From positions 185,378 to 249,377 of the forward strand of contig NZ_JAFFQY010000044.1 of assembly GCF_017311575.1 (NCBI RefSeq): DNA of 64,000 nt. Direction: 5' to 3'. Within the stretch, counting starts at the first letter, position 1, and each line of letters opens with the position of its first letter. The notes under the pieces were generated by a model. That model did no database searches. It had not been told where the DNA came from and worked only from the letters and a program-made list of their open reading frames with translations. A program made the translations under genes and the position numbers. Of the stretch, positions 8,371 through 15,998 are shown piece after piece. Source of the stretch: Roseococcus thiosulfatophilus. GTDB taxonomy: Bacteria > Pseudomonadota > Alphaproteobacteria > Acetobacterales > Acetobacteraceae.

Positions 8371-11172
8371 ATGCAGACCGGCCGCCTTCTGCGCGCCGCG
8401 GTCGTCGCGGCGGGCTTCGTCATCCTGCTGGCCCAGATCGCGGCCAACCTGCTGCTGACCGAGCGTGCCTACCGCAGCGCGCTCGACACCGCCGAGGAGA
8501 CGGTGAGCCGCGTGGCGCGCTCCGTCGAGGCGACGATGAACCGCACCTTCCTGCAGGTGGACAGCCTTCTGCTCGGCCTGCCCACGCTGCTCGGGCCCTT
8601 CGAGGGCTGGGGGCCAGGTGGCACCTTCGACCGCGCCGCGGCGGGGCGGCTGCTGCGGGAATTGAACAACCAGAACCTCTCCGTGCGCGACATCCTGCTG
8701 GTCGGGCCGGGCGGGCCGGAGGTGTCGGGCCTGACCGTCTCGCGCCGGCGCGCCCTGCCCTTTGACCTGGCGGAGGACCTACGCCCCGCCGGGCTTCCGG
8801 GCGCGGGGCTGCAATTGGCCGGGCCGGTGCGGAACCCCGCCACCGGCGAATGGTCGCTCTTCTTCGCGCGCAGCCTCACCATCCAGGGCCTGGGGTCGGT
8901 GATGGCCGTGGCCGAGACGCCCGTCGCCGTCGTCACCGGCCTGCTGGGCGCGGGCGGGGAGCCCGAGGGGCTGCGCGTCAGCCTCGAGATGCGCGACGGC
9001 ACCTTGCTGGCCACCCTTCCGCCCGACGAGGCGCGCATGGGCCAGCGCCTGGACCGTGCCGTGGGGCAGGGGCCGGTCGGCGTCTCGCGCCTCGGCGGCG
9101 CGCCGGTGATCGGGACCGAGCGGCCCACGCTCTACCCCTCGCTCGCCATCAGCGTCACGCTCGACCGTGACGTGGCGCTCGCCGCCTGGCGGGCCCAGCG
9201 CGACCAGGCGATGGTGGTGGCGACCGCCTTGACGCTGCTGGTGCTGGCGGTGGTGGCCGCCATGCTGGTGGCGCTGCGCCAGCGCGCGCGGGTGGACGAG
9301 GAGCGGCTGCGCTGGCGCCGCACGCTGGAAAACGCGCTGGAGAGCATGACGGACGGCTTCGTGATGTTCGACGCCGAGGACCGCCTGGTCATCTGCAACC
9401 AGCGCTACCGCGAGATCTACGCCGAGAGCGCGCCCTTCATCGAGGAGGGCGCCTTCTTCGACGACATCCTCCGCGGCGGCATCGCCAATGGGCAATACCC
9501 GCAGTTCGAGGGCGACGTGGACGCCTTCATCGCCGAGCTGAAGGTCTGGCGCCGATCGGGCGGCGCGCCGATCGAGCGGCTGCTACCCGATGGCCGCTGG
9601 ATCCTCATCACGGAACGGCCCACCCCGGACGGCGGCACGGTGGGCATCCGCACCGACATCACCGCGCTGAAGGAGGCCGTGCGCGAGGTGGAGGCCGCGG
9701 CCGAGGCCAAGAGCATGTTCCTGGCCCGCATGTCGCATGAGCTTCGCACGCCGCTGAACGCCATCCTGGGCTTCGCGGGGCTGCTGCTGTCCGACCGCAG
9801 CATGGCGCCCGCCCACTATGAGCAGCTGCGCCTGCTGCACGAGGCGGGGTCCCATGTGCGGGAGCTGGTGAACGGGCTGCTCGACCTCGCCAAGATCAAT
9901 GCCGGCAAGCTCGAGCTGGAGCAGGCGCCGCTCGCGCTCACGCCGCTTCTGGAGGGCTGCCTGGGCTTCCTCAGCCCCGATGCGCGGCGCAAGCAGATCA
10001 CGCTGCGCGTGGTGGCCGATCCGGGCCTGCCGGCCGGCGTGCTGGGCGATGCGACGCGGCTGCGCCAGATGATCCTGAACCTGCTGTCCAACGCGGTGAA
10101 GTTCACGCCGGTGGGCGGGCGGGTGGAGCTGCGGGTGCGCCCCATCTCGGGCGGCATCCGCGTCGAGGTGCAGGACAGCGGGCCGGGCGTGCCGCGCGAG
10201 AAGCGCCACCTGCTGTTCCAGGATTTCACCCAGCTGGGCGAGCTGGGCGACCCCGAAAGCCCGGGCACGGGCCTGGGCCTTGCCATCACCGCGCGGCTGG
10301 TGGCGCTGATGCAGGGGAGGATCGGCGTGGAAAGCGAACTGGGCCAGGGGGCGATGTTCTGGGTGGAGGTGCCGCTCGCCGAGGCGACCCCCCCGCGCGA
10401 GCCCGCGCAGCCCGGCATGGCCGGCGGCTCCGTGCGGCCGCTGCGGCTGCTGGTGGCGGACGACATCGCGCCCAACCGCCTGCTGATGCGCGCCCTGCTG
10501 GGCGCGGCGGGCCATGAGGTGACGGTGGTGACGGATGGCGCCGAGGCGCTGGCCGCCATCCAGTCCCAGCCCTTCGACGCGGTGCTGATGGATGTCCGAA
10601 TGCCGGGCATGGACGGGCTGGAGGCCACGCGGCGCCTGCGCGCCCTGCCGGGCCCGGAAGCGCGCCTGCCCGTGATCGCCGTGACGGCCTCGGCCCTGCC
10701 GGAGGAGATCGCGGAATGCCGCGCCGCGGGCATGGACACGCATGTGGCCAAGCCCGTGGACCGCGCCGCGCTGCTGGAATTGCTGGCGCGCCTCACCACC
10801 GCGTCCGAGGCCCCGCCCGCCGAGCCCGCCCCGCCCGACCCCGTGGCCGCGCTGCGGGCCGAGCTGGGCGAGGCGGCGCTTCCCCTCCTGCACGGCTTCA
10901 TGGACGAACTGGACAAGGTGTCGGCCGCGCTGCAGGTGCCGGGCGTGTCGGGCCAGATCCTGAACGCGCTCATCCATCGCGGCCTGGGCGCCGCCGCCAG
11001 CCTGGGGGACCGGCCCGTGATCGCCGCGCTCGAGGTCGCCCAGCGCCGCCTGCGCGAGGGCGAGTCGGCCCCCGCCGTGCTGGAAGGGCTGCTTCCCGCC
11101 CTGCGCGCCGAGCTGCCACGGCTGCGCGCCGCGCTGGAGAGGACGCTGGGGCCGGCCGCGGTGGTGAAATAG
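8371..11172 (+). CDS. Hybrid sensor histidine kinase with REC and Hpt-like domains
   Basis: A 933-residue membrane kinase. A membrane helix (about residues 8-30) and a second one near 278-300 enclose a periplasmic sensor domain. These are followed by a PAS domain (about 320-430), HisKA with phosphoacceptor H456 in MSHELRTP, HATPase_c with GTGLGLAI, and a receiver domain with phosphoacceptor D741 in MDVRMPGMDG. A C-terminal four-helix region resembles Hpt and keeps a His (H869 in LIHRGLGAAASLG), but the usual HxLKG is altered. It starts directly after the stop of the solute-binding protein and is probably its receptor. No separate output regulator is encoded nearby, so the relay partner is elsewhere or the kinase is orphan. 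Confidence 0.92.
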   Translation: MQTGRLLRAAVVAAGFVILLAQIAANLLLTERAYRSALDTAEETVSRVARSVEATMNRTFLQVDSLLLGLPTLLGPFEGWGPGGTFDRAAAGRLLRELNNQNLSVRDILLVGPGGPEVSGLTVSRRRALPFDLAEDLRPAGLPGAGLQLAGPVRNPATGEWSLFFARSLTIQGLGSVMAVAETPVAVVTGLLGAGGEPEGLRVSLEMRDGTLLATLPPDEARMGQRLDRAVGQGPVGVSRLGGAPVIGTERPTLYPSLAISVTLDRDVALAAWRAQRDQAMVVATALTLLVLAVVAAMLVALRQRARVDEERLRWRRTLENALESMTDGFVMFDAEDRLVICNQRYREIYAESAPFIEEGAFFDDILRGGIANGQYPQFEGDVDAFIAELKVWRRSGGAPIERLLPDGRWILITERPTPDGGTVGIRTDITALKEAVREVEAAAEAKSMFLARMSHELRTPLNAILGFAGLLLSDRSMAPAHYEQLRLLHEAGSHVRELVNGLLDLAKINAGKLELEQAPLALTPLLEGCLGFLSPDARRKQITLRVVADPGLPAGVLGDATRLRQMILNLLSNAVKFTPVGGRVELRVRPISGGIRVEVQDSGPGVPREKRHLLFQDFTQLGELGDPESPGTGLGLAITARLVALMQGRIGVESELGQGAMFWVEVPLAEATPPREPAQPGMAGGSVRPLRLLVADDIAPNRLLMRALLGAAGHEVTVVTDGAEALAAIQSQPFDAVLMDVRMPGMDGLEATRRLRALPGPEARLPVIAVTASALPEEIAECRAAGMDTHVAKPVDRAALLELLARLTTASEAPPAEPAPPDPVAALRAELGEAALPLLHGFMDELDKVSAALQVPGVSGQILNALIHRGLGAAASLGDRPVIAALEVAQRRLREGESAPAVLEGLLPALRAELPRLRAALERTLGPAAVVK

Positions 11173-11184
11173 AGGGGCCGGCCG

Positions 11185-11598
11185 CTACCGGTCCACTTCC
11201 TCCACGCTCAGCCCGAAGGCGGCCACGCCCTCGGCCAGCAGGTCACCCAGGCCTTCCATGCCGGCCAGATAGGCGCTGGCCGGGCCGGCCGCGTTGCGCT
11301 CGGTCGCGAGCTTCAGCGCCTCGGCCCACTCCTCCGGCTCGTGGTCACCGCGGCCCACCCAGGCGAGCGCGATCAGCGCCACCTGCTGCTCCTCGTTCAA
11401 CTCGTCGAGGTAGTCGGTCAGCATCTCCTCGGTGATCTCGTCGTCGAGATCGTCGTCGAGTTCCTCGTCGTCATCGGCGCGGCCGGCCTCGGCTTCCTCG
11501 GCTTCCTGGACCGCGCGAGCCAGGTCCACCACCGTGGCCACCACCTCGAGGCTGATGCCCAGGTCCACCTCGCCGTCCTCGTTCTCTTCGCCTGCCAT
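11185..11598 (-). CDS. DUF3775 domain protein
   Basis: A strongly acidic 137-residue cytosolic protein. An N-terminal helix is followed by an Asp/Glu-rich linker (DDDEELDDDLDD) and then the DUF3775 core, seen in LNEEQQVALIALAWVGRGD and the EEWAEALKLA helix, with a C-terminal helix ending in a YLAGMEGLGDLLAEG segment. The function of DUF3775 is not established. The gene is convergent with the hybrid kinase, with only 12 bases between stops. It is separated from the upstream aldo/keto reductase by a 267-base gap containing a structured repeat, so it probably has its own promoter. Confidence 0.8.
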   Translation of the reverse strand: MAGEENEDGEVDLGISLEVVATVVDLARAVQEAEEAEAGRADDDEELDDDLDDEITEEMLTDYLDELNEEQQVALIALAWVGRGDHEPEEWAEALKLATERNAAGPASAYLAGMEGLGDLLAEGVAAFGLSVEEVDR

Positions 11599-11760
11599 GC
11601 CAAGTCTTCCTCGTTCGCGTTGCGGGCTTCTTCCGTGCCCGGTGTGCCACCCAGGGGGCCACGCGGCCGGTTCCCCCAGGGAGGGTGGCGTGCATGTCCG
11701 CCACCCCTGGCCCCGAGATTCCGGCGCATGTCGTCGTCTGGGCCTACCGCGTCATTCTAG

Positions 11761-11823
11761 GGCGGGATGCGTCGAGGTGGAATCACTGAAAACGCGGAAT
11801 CCCGCCCGCCCCAAGGGCGGGAT
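11761..11823. repeat. Structured intergenic repeat, copy 1 (31-base core with complementary arms)
   Basis: The core from GGAT at 11765 through ACGC matches a second copy at 21874-21904 at 27 of 31 bases. It includes the shared CGTCGAGGTGGA. The core is enclosed by GGCGGGAT (11761-11768) and ATCCCGCC (11799-11806). The right arm can instead pair with GGGCGGGAT (11815-11823) across a 7-base loop, so two exclusive hairpins are possible. Inside the core, GGTG and CACT can pair around GAAT. It may be an RNA element, a protein-binding repeat or a mobile repeat; the function is unknown. Confidence 0.55.
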
Positions 11824-11865
11824 GCCGCCGGTGCGGAGGTCGTTCGACGCGCGCGGCCCGCGGGC

Positions 11866-12696
11866 TCAGGCGGCCCAGTCGGGCGCGAAATCCGGGTTCA
11901 CGAACCGCCGCCCTTTGGGCAGGGCATCGAGCGCCGCGATGTCGGCCGCCGTCAGCGTCACACCCAGCGCGCCCAGATTTTCCTTTTGCCGCGCGGGGCT
12001 GGCGGCCTTGGGGATCACGGAGACATTCCCCTTGGCCAAAAGATAGGCCAGCGCCACCTGCGCGGGTGTCGCGCCCAGCCGCGCCGCGATGCCGCCCACC
12101 ACCGGCCCCTCGGCCACCGCGCCCTTGCCGAGGGGGGTGTAGCTGGTCAGCACCATGCCCGCCGGCCCGGTGATGCCGAGAAGCGCCGATTGGTCGAGCA
12201 GGAGGTGGTGCTCCACCTGCAGACAGGCGAGCGGCGTGATCTTGAGGTTCAGCGCCTGGCGCAGCAGGCCGGGCGGGAAGTTGGAAACGCCCACCGCGCG
12301 CGCCCGGCCTTCCTGGCGCAGCACCTCCAGCGCCTCCAGCACCGATGGCAGGTCCAGCTGCGGCGAGGGCCAATGGACCAGCAGCAGGTCCACATAGGGG
12401 GTGGCGAGGCGGTCGAGGCAGGCCAGGGCCGCGTCGCGGAAGCGCGGACCGTCGGGCTTGTCGAACCAGACCTTGGTGGTGAGGAAGATATCCCCGCGGG
12501 CCACGCCGCTCGCGCGCAGGGCGGCGCCCACCTCCACCTCGTTGCCATACATCTCGGCCGTGTCCACGTGCCGGTAGCCGAAACCGAGCGCCGACTCCAC
12601 CGCCGCCTGGCCGTCCGGGCCCTTCAGTGGCCAGGTGCCGAGGCCGATGCGCGGCATGGACATGTGGGGCGTGGTGATGACGGGGCTCTGGCCCAT
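11866..12696 (-). CDS. Aldo/keto reductase (diketogluconate-reductase type)
   Basis: A 276-residue NADPH-dependent oxidoreductase with a TIM-barrel fold. The catalytic tetrad is intact: D45, Y50, K75 and H108. The family signatures GYRHVDTAEMYGNE and VGVSNF are present, and a C-terminal IPKAAS segment binds the cofactor phosphate. Size and motifs fit the 2,5-diketo-D-gluconate reductase/methylglyoxal reductase group; the substrate cannot be read from sequence. The gene stands alone between the COG0523/WD40 pair upstream and the DUF3775 gene downstream. A hairpin at 11799-11823, about 45 bases past its stop, could act as its terminator. Confidence 0.9.
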   Translation of the reverse strand: MGQSPVITTPHMSMPRIGLGTWPLKGPDGQAAVESALGFGYRHVDTAEMYGNEVEVGAALRASGVARGDIFLTTKVWFDKPDGPRFRDAALACLDRLATPYVDLLLVHWPSPQLDLPSVLEALEVLRQEGRARAVGVSNFPPGLLRQALNLKITPLACLQVEHHLLLDQSALLGITGPAGMVLTSYTPLGKGAVAEGPVVGGIAARLGATPAQVALAYLLAKGNVSVIPKAASPARQKENLGALGVTLTAADIAALDALPKGRRFVNPDFAPDWAA

Positions 12697-12755
12697 GCGG
12701 CGTGGCTCCTGGTGAAGCGTGATCGGCAGCGGCGAATCAGGCGGGGAGGGGAAGT

Positions 12756-13781
12756 CTAGCGCTTGGAGAGGTCAATCAGGCCCGCGAAGCCCGTCTCGGT
12801 GCCGAAGGCGAGGTGGGTGCCGGTCGCGTTCCAGGCCATGGCCGAGACGCCGCCCTGCCCGGGCGGGGCCAGCGGCAGCACGCGGCCGGAGGTGACCTCG
12901 GCCAGCAGGACGAGGCCATCCTCGAAGCCCGCCGCCACCATCTCATGCTGCGGGTGGCAGGCCACGCGGGTGCACATCACCTGGTCGCCGCCGGCGAGTT
13001 CGGTGGGTGCCTTGCCCATGGGCCCGCCGCCGAAGAAGGGCCAGAGCACCACCGCCTCGGCCCCGCTGGTGGCGAGCCACTTGCCCTTGGCGCTGAAGCT
13101 CAGGCTGTGCGTCTTGGTGGGGTAGCCCGACATGCGCATGTGCTGGCCGTCCGCGAGGCGCCAGCCATGCAGCGACATCTCCTGCATGGCGGTGACCACA
13201 TGCGTGCCGTCGGGGCTGAAGGCGATGGCGTGGTGGCTGCCCTTCCATTCGAGCACGCGCGGCTTGTCCTCCTTCGCGTTCACGAACCAGAGCGAGGCGC
13301 CGTTGTAGTGGCTGACGGCGAGGCGCTTGCCCTTGGCGTCGAAGCAGAGCCCGCCCACCGTGGAGGGGTGGGCCAGCGACTTCACCGCCTGGCCCTTCGC
13401 GTCCAGCACATGCACGGCCTTGGCGACGGAGGCGGCGCGGAAGCCGCCCTCATGCGCGGCCACATGCTCCACCCATTTGCGGCCATAGCGGGTGAGTTCG
13501 GTGGCGGTGCCGTCGGGGGCGACCTGCATCAGCCGGCCATCATCGCCGCCGGTCAGCACGCCCTCGCGGATATCGGCGCAGAGGTCGAGGCAGGCGCCGT
13601 CATGGACTTCCGCCCGCCGCCATTCGGCGCCGGCGGCGGTCGTCATGTGGACGCTGCCATCGCCCAGCCCGAAGGCCAGGCTGCGGCCCTCGCGTCCGAA
13701 GGCGATGCCGACCACCCAGGCGCCGAGGTCGCGCGAGACGCCGCGGGAATCCAGCAGGTAGGCGATATCCTCGTCCTGCAT
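12756..13781 (-). CDS. WD40-repeat protein coupled to a COG0523 GTPase
   Basis: A 341-residue beta-propeller protein with no signal peptide, so probably cytosolic. Repeated units of roughly 40 residues carry WD40-like patterns such as HAIAFSPDGTHVVTAM, SLSFSAKGKWLATSG and AMAWNATGTHLAFGT. Its ATG overlaps the TGA of the upstream GTPase gene by one base (TGATG), which implies translational coupling and a shared task. WD40 proteins next to CobW/COG0523 GTPases are a recurring alphaproteobacterial pairing linked with metal handling. Its exact role, such as scaffold or client sensing, is unknown. Confidence 0.85.
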   Translation of the reverse strand: MQDEDIAYLLDSRGVSRDLGAWVVGIAFGREGRSLAFGLGDGSVHMTTAAGAEWRRAEVHDGACLDLCADIREGVLTGGDDGRLMQVAPDGTATELTRYGRKWVEHVAAHEGGFRAASVAKAVHVLDAKGQAVKSLAHPSTVGGLCFDAKGKRLAVSHYNGASLWFVNAKEDKPRVLEWKGSHHAIAFSPDGTHVVTAMQEMSLHGWRLADGQHMRMSGYPTKTHSLSFSAKGKWLATSGAEAVVLWPFFGGGPMGKAPTELAGGDQVMCTRVACHPQHEMVAAGFEDGLVLLAEVTSGRVLPLAPPGQGGVSAMAWNATGTHLAFGTETGFAGLIDLSKR

Positions 13782-14761
13782 CAGGCCGGAACCTGGCAGG
13801 CCTCGAAGCCGCGGCGCAGCTGGGGCCGGTTCAGGTCACGCCCGATGAAGACGATCTTGGAACGGCGCGGGTCGCCTTCCTTCCAGGGCGAGATGTAGTC
13901 GCCATCCGCGATCATGTGCACGGCCTGGAAGGCGAAGCGGCGGTCCTCGCCGGGATAGGCCAGGATGCCCTTGGTCCGCAGCAGGTCCTGGCCCTTGGCG
14001 GCGAGAAGGTCCGTCATCCAGGCGTTGAACTTCTCGGGGTCAATGGGGCGCTCCACCTCGAAGCTGACGGAGTTCACCTCGCTGTCATGCTCGTGGTCGT
14101 CCTCGCCCGAGAGGAAGTCCGGCTCGCGGGCCAGGATGCGTTCCAGGTTGAAGGCGTCGCGGCCGATGACGCTGCCGATGTCCACGTTGGACTTGGTGCT
14201 ACGGATCACCTCGGCCATCGGGTTGATGGCGCGGATCTTCGCCTCGACCGCCTGCGCCTCCTCCTCGGTGACGAGGTCCATCTTGTTCAGCAGGATGAGG
14301 TCGGCGAAGGCGATCTGCTCCTCGGCCTCCTTGCTGTCGTTCAGGCGGGCGGAGAGGTGCTTCGCGTCCACCACGGTCACGATGGAATCCAGGCGCGTGG
14401 CCTTCTTCACATCTTCGTCCACGAAGAAGGTCTGGGCGACGGGGGCGGGGTCGGCCAAGCCCGTGGTCTCGAGGATGATGCCGTCGAACTTGTCGCGTCG
14501 CTTCATCAGGCCCGAGAGGATGCGGATCATGTCGCCGCGGACGGTGCAGCAGATGCAGCCATTGTTCATCTCGAACACTTCCTCGTCGGCATCCACGACG
14601 AGGTCGTTGTCCACCCCCAGCTCCCCGAACTCGTTGATGATGACGGCGAACTTCTTGCCGTGGTTCTCGGTGAGGATGCGGTTCAGCAGGGTGGTCTTGC
14701 CGGCGCCAAGATAGCCGGTCAGCACGGTGACGGGGACGGGCGCGCGGGTGGCTTCGCTCAT
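13781..14761 (-). CDS. COG0523 (CobW/ZNG-type) GTPase, probable metallochaperone
   Basis: A 326-residue G3E-family P-loop GTPase. It has Walker A GYLGAGKT (residues 16-23), the metal-binding CICC motif at 69-72, ETTGLADP of the switch region, NKMD for guanine recognition, and a C-terminal CobW_C domain. A DDHEHD stretch precedes that domain and could bind metal. The ATG at 14761 has a clear GGAGG seven bases away. Proteins with CxCC and acidic/His clusters are usually zinc or cobalt metallochaperones. The coupled WD40 gene downstream supports a metal role. I did not find a convincing Zur-type box upstream. Confidence 0.9.
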   Translation of the reverse strand: MSEATRAPVPVTVLTGYLGAGKTTLLNRILTENHGKKFAVIINEFGELGVDNDLVVDADEEVFEMNNGCICCTVRGDMIRILSGLMKRRDKFDGIILETTGLADPAPVAQTFFVDEDVKKATRLDSIVTVVDAKHLSARLNDSKEAEEQIAFADLILLNKMDLVTEEEAQAVEAKIRAINPMAEVIRSTKSNVDIGSVIGRDAFNLERILAREPDFLSGEDDHEHDSEVNSVSFEVERPIDPEKFNAWMTDLLAAKGQDLLRTKGILAYPGEDRRFAFQAVHMIADGDYISPWKEGDPRRSKIVFIGRDLNRPQLRRGFEACQVPA

Positions 14762-14878
14762 GAGGGGTCCTCCAGGGACGGAAATCGTTGTCCCAAGAGA
14801 TGGACCGGGCGGGGGGCGGTGAAAACCCCCCAGGGGTCGAGCTGCGCCTTGGAGAAGCTTGCGCCTCCTTCACAGGAT

Positions 14879-14897
14879 CCGGCCGCGAAGCGGCCGG
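14879..14897. terminator. GC-rich hairpin after cydB
   Basis: CCGGCCGC and GCGGCCGG pair perfectly around a GAA loop, about 85 bases past the cydB stop in the 221-base gap before the COG0523 gene. A second GC hairpin with GCGCGC arms lies nearer cydB (about 14950). There is no clear U-run, so termination may need Rho or the structure may only stabilise the 3' end. Confidence 0.4.
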
Positions 14898-14982
14898 CGC
14901 CGCCCACTCCACATGGCCGCCGGGCGGAACCGGCGCGCGGCGTAGCCAAGCGCGCGGAGCGCGCGCCCGGCGCTTGAGGGCT

Positions 14983-15993
14983 CTAATAATACTTCAGGTC
15001 CCGCGCCTTCCCCCCGAACACCCGCCAGACGAAGAAGGTGTAGAGGAAGATCATCGGCAGCACCGCCGCCGCGCCGAACAGGATGATCAGCAGGGATTCC
15101 GGCGCGGAAGCCGCCTCGAAGATCGTGATCTGCTCGGGCACCACATAGGGCCAGAAGGAATAGGCCAGCCCCTGGAAGCACAGCACGAAGATGGCGGCGG
15201 TGGCGGCGAAGGGCACCCAGTCCAGGCTGTGGTCCACGCGCGGAAAGCGGCGAAGGAAGATGTGCAGCACGAGGAACAGCGCCCCGGTGGCCAGCGGGAT
15301 GGGCGCCAGCATCAGCGCCTCGGGCAGGGAGAACCAGCGCTCGAAGATGCGCGGCGCGGCCAGCGGCGTGGCGGCGCTCACCACCAGCACGCCCGCCCAG
15401 GTGACGTAGAGCGCCTGGCGCGCCCAGCGGGCGGCGCGCAGCTGCAACTCGCCCTCGGCCCGCCAGACCAGCCAGCAGGCGCCGACCAGCGTGTAGCCCG
15501 CCACCGTGAACACCCCCACCAGCAGGGAGAAGGCGAAGGCACCCCAGGAGGGGTCGAAGCCCAGGATGTAGCTGCCCAGCATCCAGCCCTGGCTGAAGGC
15601 GGCCAGGATGGAGCCCATCTGGAAGGCCACGTCCCATTTGGGCTTTTGCGGCTCCGGCGCCTTGGCGCGGAATTCGAAGGCGACCCCGCGCAGGATCAGC
15701 CCCGCCAGCATCAGCGCCACGGGGACATAGAGCGCCGTCAGGATCACCCCATGCGCGATGGGGAAGGCCACCAGCAGCAGCCCCACGCCCAGCACCAGCC
15801 AGGTCTCGTTCGCGTCCCAGAAGGGGCCGATGGAGGCGATCATCCGGTCGCGCTGCGCCTCCTCGCCGGTGGCGCGCAACAGCACGCCCACGCCGAGGTC
15901 ATAGCCGTCCAGGATGGCGTAGAGCAGCATGGAGAAGGCCATCAGCACCGCGAAGGTGATGGGCAGCCAGGCGCCGTCGGGCAGGGTTTCCAT
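14983..15993 (-). CDS. cydB: Cytochrome bd-type quinol oxidase subunit II
   Basis: A 336-residue integral membrane protein of the CydB/CioB family, with eight to nine hydrophobic segments and the conserved N-terminal ILDGYDLGVGVLL and DANETWLVLG motifs. With CydA it forms the terminal oxidase that reduces oxygen to water using quinol, without proton pumping. The start at 15993 lies 5 bases after the cydA stop, so the genes are cotranscribed. I looked for a cydX-like small gene after it and saw none, which is usual for cyanide-insensitive-type oxidases. Confidence 0.96.
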   Translation of the reverse strand: METLPDGAWLPITFAVLMAFSMLLYAILDGYDLGVGVLLRATGEEAQRDRMIASIGPFWDANETWLVLGVGLLLVAFPIAHGVILTALYVPVALMLAGLILRGVAFEFRAKAPEPQKPKWDVAFQMGSILAAFSQGWMLGSYILGFDPSWGAFAFSLLVGVFTVAGYTLVGACWLVWRAEGELQLRAARWARQALYVTWAGVLVVSAATPLAAPRIFERWFSLPEALMLAPIPLATGALFLVLHIFLRRFPRVDHSLDWVPFAATAAIFVLCFQGLAYSFWPYVVPEQITIFEAASAPESLLIILFGAAAVLPMIFLYTFFVWRVFGGKARDLKYY

Positions 15994-15998
15994 CGCCG

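Noticed and set aside
14762..14820. Zur box upstream of the COG0523 GTPase
   Set aside because: The only dyad (GGGAC/GTCCC) is short and lacks the AT-rich Zur pattern.
14800..14982. cydX small gene after cydB
   Set aside because: No frame encodes a short hydrophobic MWYF-like peptide; the region holds GC hairpins only.
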